Source: an uncultured Christensenellaceae bacterium (GTDB lineage: Bacteria; Bacillota; Clostridia; Christensenellales; Borkfalkiaceae). From it: 29,025 nucleotides of DNA. Positions 1 through 5,699 of this stretch are shown piece by piece. The position numbers were made by a program, and so were the translations under genes. Numbering within the stretch: position 1 is the stretch's first letter; each line of letters starts with the position of its first letter. The stretch lies in contig CAJUMW010000017.1 in the NCBI GenBank assembly GCA_910587625.1, forward strand, positions 8,662-37,686, read 5' to 3'. The notes below the pieces were generated by a model that made no database searches, was not told where the DNA came from, and was given only the letters and a program-made list of their open reading frames with translations.

Positions 1-542
1 CGACTAATAACGGCTATACTTTTGTTGGTTGGTATGAAGGCGAAAAAGAACTTTCAAAAGAGTTAAGTTATACTTTTGCAATGCCTAGCGAAAATACAAC
101 GTATATGGCAAAGTGGGTTAAACTTACGCTTTCAAGTAATAATACTTCTGCCGGTTCGGTTTCGGCACTCAATAATAAATATACGGCAGGTCAATCGGTT
201 ACAATAACGGCAACGACTAATAACGGCTATACTTTTGTTGGTTGGTATGAAGGCGAAAAAGAACTTTCGAAAGAGTTAAGCTATACTTTTGCAATGCCTA
301 GCGAAAATACAACGTATACGGCAAAGTGGGTTAAACTTGCGATAGCAACAGATAATTCATCTGCCGGAACTATAACAAGGCTTAATGGTAACTATTTGGT
401 AGGTCAATCAATTATAATAACAGCGACGGAGAATTTGGGGTATACTTTTGTCGGTTGGTATGAAGGCGAAAAAGAACTTTCGAAAGAGTTAAGTTATAAT
501 TTTGCAATGCCTAGCGAAAATACAACGTATACTGCAAAGTGG
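1..542 (+). repeat. 213-bp tandem coding repeat (InlB B-repeats), first copy partial
   Basis: Three in-frame units recur with a 213-nt (71-codon) period; for example the TATACTTTTGT block appears near 15, 228 and 441. Units one and two are nearly identical over more than 120 bases, and unit three is diverged in its first half. The near-identity suggests recent duplication or slippage, so copy number may vary between strains. Confidence 0.88.
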
Positions 543-3410
543 GAAGTAAGCGATGAAATGAGTAATTATGCATTTTCTTCTACTGATTCTACCTGTACTA
601 TTTCGGGAATAAAAGATAAAACGGTAACGGACATAATCGTTCCCGATTATGTAACAAATATATCTTCGGGGGCTTTTGAGGGATGTTCGGATCTTGTTAA
701 TATAACTCTTCCCTTTGTCGGTACTCGTGCGGGACAAATCGGAGACAGTACTGCCAGCAGTCAATTGAGCGGATATTTTGGTGCGATTTTTGGGTATAGG
801 GAAGTATATAATGGTTCTACGCCACCAGAAGATGCGACTTGTCAATTGGCAAATTATTCAAAAAACAATGTATCTGGTATTTTTTCTTGCTATTACTTTA
901 TTCCTAAAACCTTAAGGCGTGTTACCATTACAAAAGGTAGTATTCGTCATAGGGCTTTTACGAATTGCAGTATGCTTACAGCAATAATACTGGAAAATGA
1001 AGTTACCGAAATTGAATATGGGGCTTTTACGAATTGCAGTATGCTTGAAAATGTAACCTTATCTAATAAAATTACTAGTATAGGTTCAAGCGCATTCTAT
1101 GGCTGTACGAGTTTGCAAGAGATAACTATTCCTAACAGCGTAACTTCCATTAACAGTTCTGCGTTTAATGAGTGCAACAGTTTAAAAAATATTTTTGTTG
1201 ATGAAAATAATACCGCTTATACAAGCGAAAGTGGTATATTGTACAATAAAGCGAAAACGCAATTTATTCATATTCCGAAAGCCGTAATGGGTGAAGTTAT
1301 TATTCCGGTCGGCATAACCACAATCAGTAATTCTGCATTTTCCGAATGTGATAAAATTACCGCTATAACTATACCAGATAACGTGACGGCAATAGGACAA
1401 TCAGCATTTTATAATTGTACTGCACTCACAAAAATATATTTTAATGCTATTAATTGTGATGATTTCAGTAGTAGCAGTAATGTTTTTTATAATGCCGGTG
1501 CGAACAGTGAAGGTGTAATAGTTTATTTTGGAAAAAATGTTGCACAAATTCCAAATTATTTATTCTATTCCAGTAGTAATGCCTATTCACCCAAAATTGT
1601 AGGTGTGGAATTTGAGGACAATAGTGTTTGTACAACTATTGGAAATTATGCATTTTATTATTGCGGCACTCTTACGGAAGTGATACTTCCAAATAGTATA
1701 ACAACTATTGGAAATCATGCATTTTATTATTGCGGCGCTTTAATGCATGTTACAATTTCAAACGGCGTAACGTCAATCGGCAGTTCTGCATTCTATAATT
1801 GTAAAGCGCTTACCGAGATTCATTTTAATGCGATAAATTGTAATGATTTTAGTAGTAGCAGTAATGTTTTTTATAATGCCGGAAAAAATGAGAATGGAAT
1901 AAAAGTTGTATTCGGTAAGGATGCAACAAAAATCCCCGCATATTTGTTCTATATGAGTGAAAACAATAAATCTTATTCACCCAAAATTAAAAGTGTAGAG
2001 TTTGAAGAAAACAGTGTTTGTACTGCAATTGGAAATTTTGCATTTTATTATTGTACTTCGCTTACTGAAATTCAAGTCCCTACAGGAATAAAAACTATAG
2101 GGAACTCTGCATTCTATTACTGCGAGGCACTTGATAATATTGTAATATCTGATGAGGTACAATCAATTGGTGATAGCGCATTCTATCTGTGCAGTGAAAT
2201 CAGTGAGATAGAAATTCCTGCAAGAGTAACAACCATTGGCAACCAAACGTTCTATGGATGTTCTAAACTTATTATATATTGCGAAGTAGCAAGTGTTCCG
2301 ACTGGTTGGAATAGTAATTGGAATCCTTCAAATCGTCCCGTAATTTGGGATTGTAAAAATAATGAAGCTGATTCTAATGGGTGCATCTATACGATAGTTG
2401 ACGGTATTAAATACTCGTTAAAAGACGGAGCCGCAACTATTGTTAGACAGCCTAAAACTTTAAGCGGAAAGATAGTAATACCGCAATCAGTTACTTATAA
2501 GAATGTTGATTATAACGTTACAACAATAGGTAAATCAGCGTTCTATGATTGCTCCGCACTTACTAGTGTATCAATTCCAGGTAGCATTACAACAATAGAA
2601 AATTATGCATTTTATAATTGTACCGCACTTACCGAAATATTCTTTAATGCTGAAAATTGTAATGATTTAAGCAGTGCGAGTAGTGGCAATTATGCCTTTG
2701 CTAATGCGGGGAAAGAAAGCAGCGGTATAAAAGTTGTGTTCGGTAAAGATGTAACAAAAATACCTGCATATTTGTTCCGCCCCTATTCTTATAGTTCGGA
2801 TTATGTGCCTAACATCACGAGCATGGAGTTTGAGGAAAATAGTATTTGTACTGAAATTGGTGCATATGCATTTTATAATGGTTCATACCTTACAAGTATA
2901 GTTATTCCCAATAATATAACTAAAATAGGAAATTCGGCTTTTTATCGTTGTTCTGTACTTACTGAAATATATTTTTATGCGAAAAGTTGCAGCGATTTAA
3001 GTAGTAATAATAATGTATTTTATCAAGCGGGAAAAAACGGAAACGGCATAAAGGTTATTGTCGGTAAAGAGGTTAGACGAATTCCTGGTTTTCTTTTTTC
3101 TCCCTACGACGGATATTCTAGTGCGGAATATTTTTCTCCTAAAATAATAAGTGTAGAGTTTGAAGAAAATAGCGTGTGTTCAACAATCGGAACATTCGCA
3201 TTTAAAGATTGCCGAGAATTAGCTAGTATTACCATACCGAAAACAATTACTTCAATAGACAGAAGTGCATTTGGGTATTGTTATGGTTTATTAAACATAA
3301 CCTTTGGAGGGACAAAAGCCGAGTGGCAAGCTATTACTAAAGGACAATATTGGAATACCAATACGGGCAACTACATGATTCATTGTACTAATGGTAACAT
3401 TTCAAAATAA
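3..3410 (+). CDS. BspA-like leucine-rich repeat surface protein with InlB B-repeats (5' truncated by window)
   Basis: The reading frame is open from the first bases, so the gene starts upstream and only its C-terminal 1135 codons are seen. The first 180 residues are three copies of a Listeria-Bacteroides (InlB B) repeat with the signature GYTFVGWYEGEKELSKEL and a terminal YTAKW. After that come many LRR_5/BspA-type repeats of the form IGxxAFYxCxxLTEIxIP. Such proteins are secreted or cell-surface adhesins that bind host or bacterial ligands. A roughly 75-residue insert containing FGKxxxKIPxYLF and VEFEENSVC is repeated four times among the LRRs. The C-terminus reads FGGTKAEWQAI...IHCTNG, a common ending in this family. 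I see no LPXTG motif or C-terminal membrane segment, so any anchor must be N-terminal or non-covalent. The gene is clearly more AT-rich than the conjugation genes, which suggests it belongs to the host or to a different acquisition. The family call is firm; the ligand is unknown. Confidence 0.9.
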   Translation, partial: TNNGYTFVGWYEGEKELSKELSYTFAMPSENTTYMAKWVKLTLSSNNTSAGSVSALNNKYTAGQSVTITATTNNGYTFVGWYEGEKELSKELSYTFAMPSENTTYTAKWVKLAIATDNSSAGTITRLNGNYLVGQSIIITATENLGYTFVGWYEGEKELSKELSYNFAMPSENTTYTAKWEVSDEMSNYAFSSTDSTCTISGIKDKTVTDIIVPDYVTNISSGAFEGCSDLVNITLPFVGTRAGQIGDSTASSQLSGYFGAIFGYREVYNGSTPPEDATCQLANYSKNNVSGIFSCYYFIPKTLRRVTITKGSIRHRAFTNCSMLTAIILENEVTEIEYGAFTNCSMLENVTLSNKITSIGSSAFYGCTSLQEITIPNSVTSINSSAFNECNSLKNIFVDENNTAYTSESGILYNKAKTQFIHIPKAVMGEVIIPVGITTISNSAFSECDKITAITIPDNVTAIGQSAFYNCTALTKIYFNAINCDDFSSSSNVFYNAGANSEGVIVYFGKNVAQIPNYLFYSSSNAYSPKIVGVEFEDNSVCTTIGNYAFYYCGTLTEVILPNSITTIGNHAFYYCGALMHVTISNGVTSIGSSAFYNCKALTEIHFNAINCNDFSSSSNVFYNAGKNENGIKVVFGKDATKIPAYLFYMSENNKSYSPKIKSVEFEENSVCTAIGNFAFYYCTSLTEIQVPTGIKTIGNSAFYYCEALDNIVISDEVQSIGDSAFYLCSEISEIEIPARVTTIGNQTFYGCSKLIIYCEVASVPTGWNSNWNPSNRPVIWDCKNNEADSNGCIYTIVDGIKYSLKDGAATIVRQPKTLSGKIVIPQSVTYKNVDYNVTTIGKSAFYDCSALTSVSIPGSITTIENYAFYNCTALTEIFFNAENCNDLSSASSGNYAFANAGKESSGIKVVFGKDVTKIPAYLFRPYSYSSDYVPNITSMEFEENSICTEIGAYAFYNGSYLTSIVIPNNITKIGNSAFYRCSVLTEIYFYAKSCSDLSSNNNVFYQAGKNGNGIKVIVGKEVRRIPGFLFSPYDGYSSAEYFSPKIISVEFEENSVCSTIGTFAFKDCRELASITIPKTITSIDRSAFGYCYGLLNITFGGTKAEWQAITKGQYWNTNTGNYMIHCTNGNISK
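1439..3204 (+). repeat. Four diverged copies of a ~75-aa module interleaved with LRRs
   Basis: Approximate copies lie at 1439-1656, 1823-2049, 2643-2876 and 2972-3204. Each encodes an F-N-A...C-x-D start, a Ser-rich stretch, an AGKNxxGI-like turn, FGKxxxKIPxYLF, and a VEFEENSVCTxIG ending that leads into a normal BspA repeat. Copies one and two share a long stretch of near-identical DNA (AGTAGTAGCAGTAATGTTTT). This is a higher-order duplication of the LRR block. Confidence 0.75.
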
Positions 3411-3446
3411 TTATATGTGAATTGTTTTCTAAACATAGAAAAGCCG

Positions 3447-3477
3447 AGAAATGGGGTACAATATGTACCCCATTTCT
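3447..3477 (+). terminator. Perfect 13-bp hairpin after the BspA-like gene
   Basis: AGAAATGGGGTAC pairs perfectly with GTACCCCATTTCT around a five-base AATAT loop, 36 bases after the stop codon. There is no real T-run after it (TTATGAT), so this is a weak or factor-assisted terminator or an mRNA 3'-end stabiliser. Being perfect, it could act on both strands. Confidence 0.55.
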
Positions 3478-3551
3478 TATGATAAAAGTAAAAGTGGCTT
3501 TTATTGGACAACTTTCATGGATTTTGCTGTAATTATTTCGTAGGAGAAATT

Positions 3552-3623
3552 ATGTCACATTCAACCGAACAGAAAATTGAATTGCTTGGTCGGTTGTATC
3601 AAAACTTATTAAATTGGTATTGA
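3552..3623 (+). CDS. Possible 23-aa leader peptide or gene remnant
   Basis: An ATG follows a GGAG element by seven bases and opens a 23-codon frame beginning MSHSTEQKIELLGRLYQ and ending NWY. The stop TGA (3621-3623) touches the start of the candidate structured RNA. The frame also contains an inverted repeat, CAACCGA at 3562-3568 and TCGGTTG at 3590-3596. I do not recognise the peptide. It could be a leader peptide controlling the structure downstream, the N-terminal scrap of a lost gene, or chance. Confidence 0.25.
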   Translation: MSHSTEQKIELLGRLYQNLLNWY

Positions 3624-3745
3624 GTTGCGCACAGTCCCGTAGCAACTGAATATAAACTTTATTGGCCAAGCACTTGGCTTACTACGTTATCGGAAGCCCA
3701 GACCGTAACAAAGTAGTTAGTTAAATACAAAGGTGTTTGTCTTTG
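3623..3745 (+). ncRNA. Candidate structured RNA leader upstream of a zinc-ribbon ORF
   Basis: Four consecutive hairpins can be drawn. (a) AGTTGC 3623-3628 pairs with GCAACT 3642-3647. (b) GCCAA 3665-3669 pairs with TTGGC 3674-3678. (c) A 12-bp compound stem joins ACTACGTTA-CGG (3681-3693) to CCG-TAAC...GTAGT (3703-3717), with a nine-base purine-rich loop and small bulges. (d) CAAAG 3728-3732 pairs with CTTTG 3741-3745, just before the GGAGG at 3752-3756. The array lies immediately 5' of a small cysteine-rich ORF. It is not a class I can name. It could be a cis-regulatory leader, a mobile-element guide-type RNA, or a degenerate element end. Its existence as an RNA is inferred only from folding by eye. 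Confidence 0.45.
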
Positions 3746-3763
3746 GGAAATGGAGGTTTATTT

Positions 3764-3964
3764 ATGGCAAAGAGAAAGAATCCATTGGCTTGTCCTTCGT
3801 GTCAAACGAAGTTGTTGGACGGATGCGGATAATGTTCGGGCATAATCATTACTTGCCCACATTGTGGCGCGTTGGTGCTTGCGGACATTGATGAGAGCGG
3901 ATGTATACGATTAAGTGTAGAGCCTGTAAGAGAACAGCTAATAAGAGTTACGGCGGCAAACTAA
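3764..3964 (+). pseudogene. Com-like zinc-ribbon protein gene interrupted by in-frame TAA
   Basis: The ATG has an ideal ribosome binding site (GGAGG, seven-base gap). The frame encodes MAKRKNPLACPSCQTKLLDG, reaches a TAA at 3830-3832 (codon 23), and continues in the same frame for 43 more codons with CSGIIITCPHCGALVL before a second stop. Read across the TAA it is a 66-residue protein with paired CPSC and CPHC knuckles, the layout of Com-type zinc ribbons; phage Mu Com binds RNA to activate translation. Both halves keep their cysteines and good coding character, so the stop looks like a recent C-to-T or similar change. Alternatives are a real 22-aa product, stop readthrough or a sequencing error. 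Neighbouring ICE genes use TAA as a normal stop, which argues against recoding. Confidence 0.5.
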
Positions 3965-3993
3965 AAGCACAAAATACAAACAATTAAATATTT

Positions 3994-4156
3994 ATAACAA
4001 CGCATAGCAGACGGACAGAGGTAGCCTTGAAATAGGAGGACAGTAAAGCCGGCGCGTCGTATGCGTGAAGTTGTGAACAGCAGAAGTTATCTGTAAAAAG
4101 AAGCTATCCACGCCTCACAAGGACTAAACCCATAAAGGGCTTATTCTTGTGGGGCG
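3994..4156 (+). mobile_element. Candidate IS200/IS605 relic: TnpB C-terminal tail plus folded right end
   Basis: From 3994 a short frame reads THSRRTEVALK, then TAG, then EDSKAGASYA and TGA (4066-4068). From memory this resembles the tails of Clostridial IS605-family TnpB proteins with the TAG replacing a Gln codon; I cannot check this here. The same DNA folds strongly. ACGCATA...GACG (4000-4013) pairs with CGTC-G-TATGCGT (4055-4066), and an 11-bp stem 4111-4121/4146-4156 encloses a second stem, TAAxCCC/GGGxTTA, with an ATAAA loop. The text between them (AGAAGCTATCCACGCC) is typical of IS605-type right ends as I recall them. In active elements this region is the TnpB guide RNA scaffold. No transposase body or TnpA is present, so this is a decayed relic if the reading is right. 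Confidence 0.38.
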
Positions 4157-4186
4157 TTATTTTGTTGCGCCAAAAAACAGAGTTTT

Positions 4187-4224
4187 GCCCGATTGCGTTT
4201 AGTCAAACGCAGTCGGGCTTTTTT
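4187..4224 (+). terminator. Strong intrinsic terminator
   Basis: GCCCGATTGCGTTT (4187-4200) pairs with AAACGCAGTCGGGC (4205-4218) as a 14-bp stem with one G-T wobble and an AGTC loop, followed by six T residues. It sits 67 bases before the first ICE gene, so it either insulates the operon from transcription across the relic or acts as an attenuator in the leader of that gene. Confidence 0.85.
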
Positions 4225-4242
4225 CATTTGGGGCGAAACCGT

Positions 4243-4281
4243 CCGATTGCGATTTTCAAAAACAAAATCAAAAATCGGAGG
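4243..4281 (+). promoter_or_regulatory. Hairpin overlapping the ribosome binding site of the first ICE gene
   Basis: CCGATT (4243-4248) pairs with AATCGG (4273-4278) and GATTTT (4251-4256) with AAAATC (4264-4269), giving a nested 12-bp hairpin. The outer stem covers the first two bases of the GGAGG at 4277-4281. The sequence CCGATTGCG occurs both here and in the left arm of the terminator at 4187, so AATCGG could in principle pair with either. That arrangement would suit a terminator/RBS switch, but this is inferred from base pairing only. Confidence 0.4.
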
Positions 4282-4290
4282 ATTTCAAAA

Positions 4291-4782
4291 ATGGAAAACA
4301 AGAACAAGAGATTTTATCTCACTATCAGAGGGCAAGAAGTAGAGGTCAGCGAGGAAGTATACCGCGAGTACAAAAGACCGGATAGAGCGGAACGCAAACG
4401 TAAACAACGGATGTGGCGATGCTTAATACCGCGTGAGAAAGCGAGCAAATCGTTTTTGAAACGCTGTACACACGATTGCTCGAACTGTCCGTATGGGCGG
4501 CAAGCCAAAAACAGTGTAGTGTCTTTGGATACACTAAAAGATTCGGGGTACGAGGAAGAAGATGTTAAGCAAGATCCCGAACTGAATTTTATTGCCGAAG
4601 AAGAAAGACGAGAACTATATGCCGCCATTAAGCATCTTACGCCAAGACAACAAAAATTAGTGCGGTTTATCTATTTTGAAGAAAAAACACAAGAGGAAGT
4701 AGCAGAAATTTTAGGCGTATCGCAACAAGCGGTAAGTAAAGCTCTCAGAAAAATTTTAGCGGAATTAAAAAGTTTTTTCTGA
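4291..4782 (+). CDS. Sigma-70 region-4-like ICE regulator
   Basis: This 163-residue protein resembles the small sigma-factor-like regulators found at the head of many Clostridial ICEs. The N-terminus has a short FYLTIRGQEVEVSEEVYREY segment. A central cysteine group (CTHDCSNC, about residues 62-69) may bind metal. The C-terminus (about 110-163) is a region-4 helix-turn-helix: LTPRQQKLVRFIYFEEKTQ followed by EVAEILGVSQQAVSKALRKI. I chose ATG 4291 because GGAGG lies nine bases upstream; an upstream in-frame ATG at 4147 would put the strong terminator inside the gene. It probably directs or modulates transcription of the conjugation genes downstream. Whether it acts as a true sigma factor or as a DNA-binding regulator cannot be told from sequence, since no clear region 2 is present. 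Confidence 0.8.
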   Translation: MENKNKRFYLTIRGQEVEVSEEVYREYKRPDRAERKRKQRMWRCLIPREKASKSFLKRCTHDCSNCPYGRQAKNSVVSLDTLKDSGYEEEDVKQDPELNFIAEEERRELYAAIKHLTPRQQKLVRFIYFEEKTQEEVAEILGVSQQAVSKALRKILAELKSFF

Positions 4783-4827
4783 AATTTGGTTGTGAAATGC
4801 AAAAAAGTGTCCTAGGAGAAGTGAAGG

Positions 4828-4842
4828 GGTAAGAACATTACC
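4828..4842. promoter_or_regulatory. Operator-like partial palindrome, repeated inside the next gene
   Basis: GGTAAGAACATTACC contains a GGTAA/TTACC inverted repeat. An exact 15-base copy occurs at 4987-5001 inside the following gene. One copy lies 28 bases before that gene's start, so it could be a binding site for one of the local small HTH-like proteins. No promoter could be assigned with confidence. Confidence 0.25.
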
Positions 4843-4869
4843 ATCGAAAGGCAAGGAGAAAGGGCAAAA

Positions 4870-5115
4870 ATGAAACTCAATATAGACGAGTTTGAAACCT
4901 ATGCGATAGAGCAAGGTTACGAGAGCGGAACTGAACTGTTTGAAACTCTCGGATATACGGCAGAAGATTATGAGGACTACAAGGACGGTAAGAACATTAC
5001 CCGTGAAATGTTAATGCGCTTGTATACGGATATAGGTGCGGCAGATGTGGTGGGCTTCGTGGACTTCGGCAGGTACGAGTGGGAAGAGAACATTGACCTA
5101 TTCGACAAACTGTAA
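4870..5115 (+). CDS. Small helical protein, possible HTH, ICE-associated (81 aa)
   Basis: I do not recognise the family. The protein is acidic and predicted helical. It begins MKLNIDEFETYA and shares this opening with the next gene (MKLKIDEFENYA), so the two are diverged paralogues. The pattern LFETLGYTAEDYEDYKDGKN followed by another helix is like the compact Cro/CI-type helix-turn-helix, but key DNA-contact features are not clear. AAGGAG lies 11 bases before the ATG. It sits between the sigma-like regulator and the giant gene, where such elements carry small control proteins. A regulatory role is inferred from position only. Confidence 0.6.
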   Translation: MKLNIDEFETYAIEQGYESGTELFETLGYTAEDYEDYKDGKNITREMLMRLYTDIGAADVVGFVDFGRYEWEENIDLFDKL

Positions 5116-5137
5116 AACACACTTGGGAGGTACATAA

Positions 5138-5395
5138 ATGAAATTAAAAATCGACGAGTTTGAAAACTACGCGAAACATAACAGCGTTAGTCCGCGACTA
5201 ATGTTGCAAAAATTGGGTGGCGGCAGGTTAGCGTATAAACACTTGAAAAACGGTTGTGCGCTCGGTTACGAGTTTGCAAAAGAAATGTACAATTCGTTGG
5301 GCGAGTGGACTTTTCTTTCGCTTGTAGATATGGAGGAGGAAACGATAGATGGCTTCAAAGCAAAGTATATCATTATCGGCAACAAACTCTGTTAA
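5138..5395 (+). CDS. Small helical protein, paralogue of the upstream gene (85 aa)
   Basis: It begins MKLKIDEFENYAKHN and continues MLQKLGGGRLAYKHLKNG and EFAKEMYNSLGEW, the same helix spacing as the preceding 81-aa protein. GGGAGG lies before the start. Its 3' end overlaps the next gene by 47 bases, and the strong ribosome binding site of that gene (GGAGGAGG, near 5332) is embedded in this frame, so translation of the two is probably coupled. No catalytic motif is seen. It may be a DNA-binding or partner-binding regulator; no named family can be given. Confidence 0.6.
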   Translation: MKLKIDEFENYAKHNSVSPRLMLQKLGGGRLAYKHLKNGCALGYEFAKEMYNSLGEWTFLSLVDMEEETIDGFKAKYIIIGNKLC

Positions 5396-5699
5396 AGCGG
5401 TGGAAAACATTTTGACGGACGGGTACGCACTTAAAAAGTATAAGCTGAAAAAATGGATATACGACAACGACCACACGCAACCCTATGTCGCAAAGGCTCT
5501 CGGACTTACGCCCGACGAGTTCAAGCGCAAACTACGCGAACGCAACAAATTCAACCGTGAGCAAATCAAGAGCCTTGTGTACCTTATGGGCGCAAAAGCC
5601 GCTTTCGAGGTTTTGTACTTTCCGTCTAACCGCAAGCGCAAAAAAGTGTGGTGGCAGGTGTTTGGAAAGTACAAAGAAAAGGAGGAATTAAATGAGTGA
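5349..5699 (+). CDS. Small basic HTH-like protein (116 aa)
   Basis: The core (about residues 25-80) reads LKKYKLKKWIYDNDHTQPYV, then AKALGLTPDEFKRKLRERN and FNREQIKSLVYLMG. This matches the general shape of Cro/CI-type helix-turn-helix proteins: a QPYVAKALGLTPDEF turn followed by a recognition-like basic helix. The C-terminus is strongly basic (NRKRKKVWWQVFGKYKEKE). It overlaps the previous gene by 47 bases and the giant gene by eight. It looks like the third and most DNA-binding-like member of the 4870-5699 cluster. A role as an element repressor or activator is plausible but not shown. Confidence 0.6.
   Translation: MASKQSISLSATNSVKAVENILTDGYALKKYKLKKWIYDNDHTQPYVAKALGLTPDEFKRKLRERNKFNREQIKSLVYLMGAKAAFEVLYFPSNRKRKKVWWQVFGKYKEKEELNE

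Noticed and set aside
1..542. Regular repeats that might be read as a CRISPR-like array
   Set aside because: The period is 213 bases, the units are contiguous and in frame, and they encode InlB-type protein repeats; there are no unique spacers.
3499..3535. Weak promoter-like pair (TTGGAC and TGTAAT) before the 23-aa ORF
   Set aside because: Spacing is 18 bases but both boxes match poorly in AT-rich DNA, so it is not distinguishable from chance.
3623..3763. Interpretation of the structured leader as a HEARO/IscB omega RNA
   Set aside because: The position directly 5' of an ORF fits, but the ORF is a short zinc ribbon with no IscB features (no RuvC or HNH motifs), and I cannot match the RNA consensus from memory.
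3764..3964. TAA read as a sense codon (alternative genetic code)
   Set aside because: TAA ends many intact genes in the same window, such as those at 3410, 17061 and 26036, so global recoding is not credible; local readthrough cannot be excluded but is unsupported.
4147..4290. Upstream in-frame start for the sigma-like regulator
   Set aside because: It would place a perfect intrinsic terminator inside the coding sequence and has no ribosome binding site, whereas 4291 has GGAGG at a nine-base gap.
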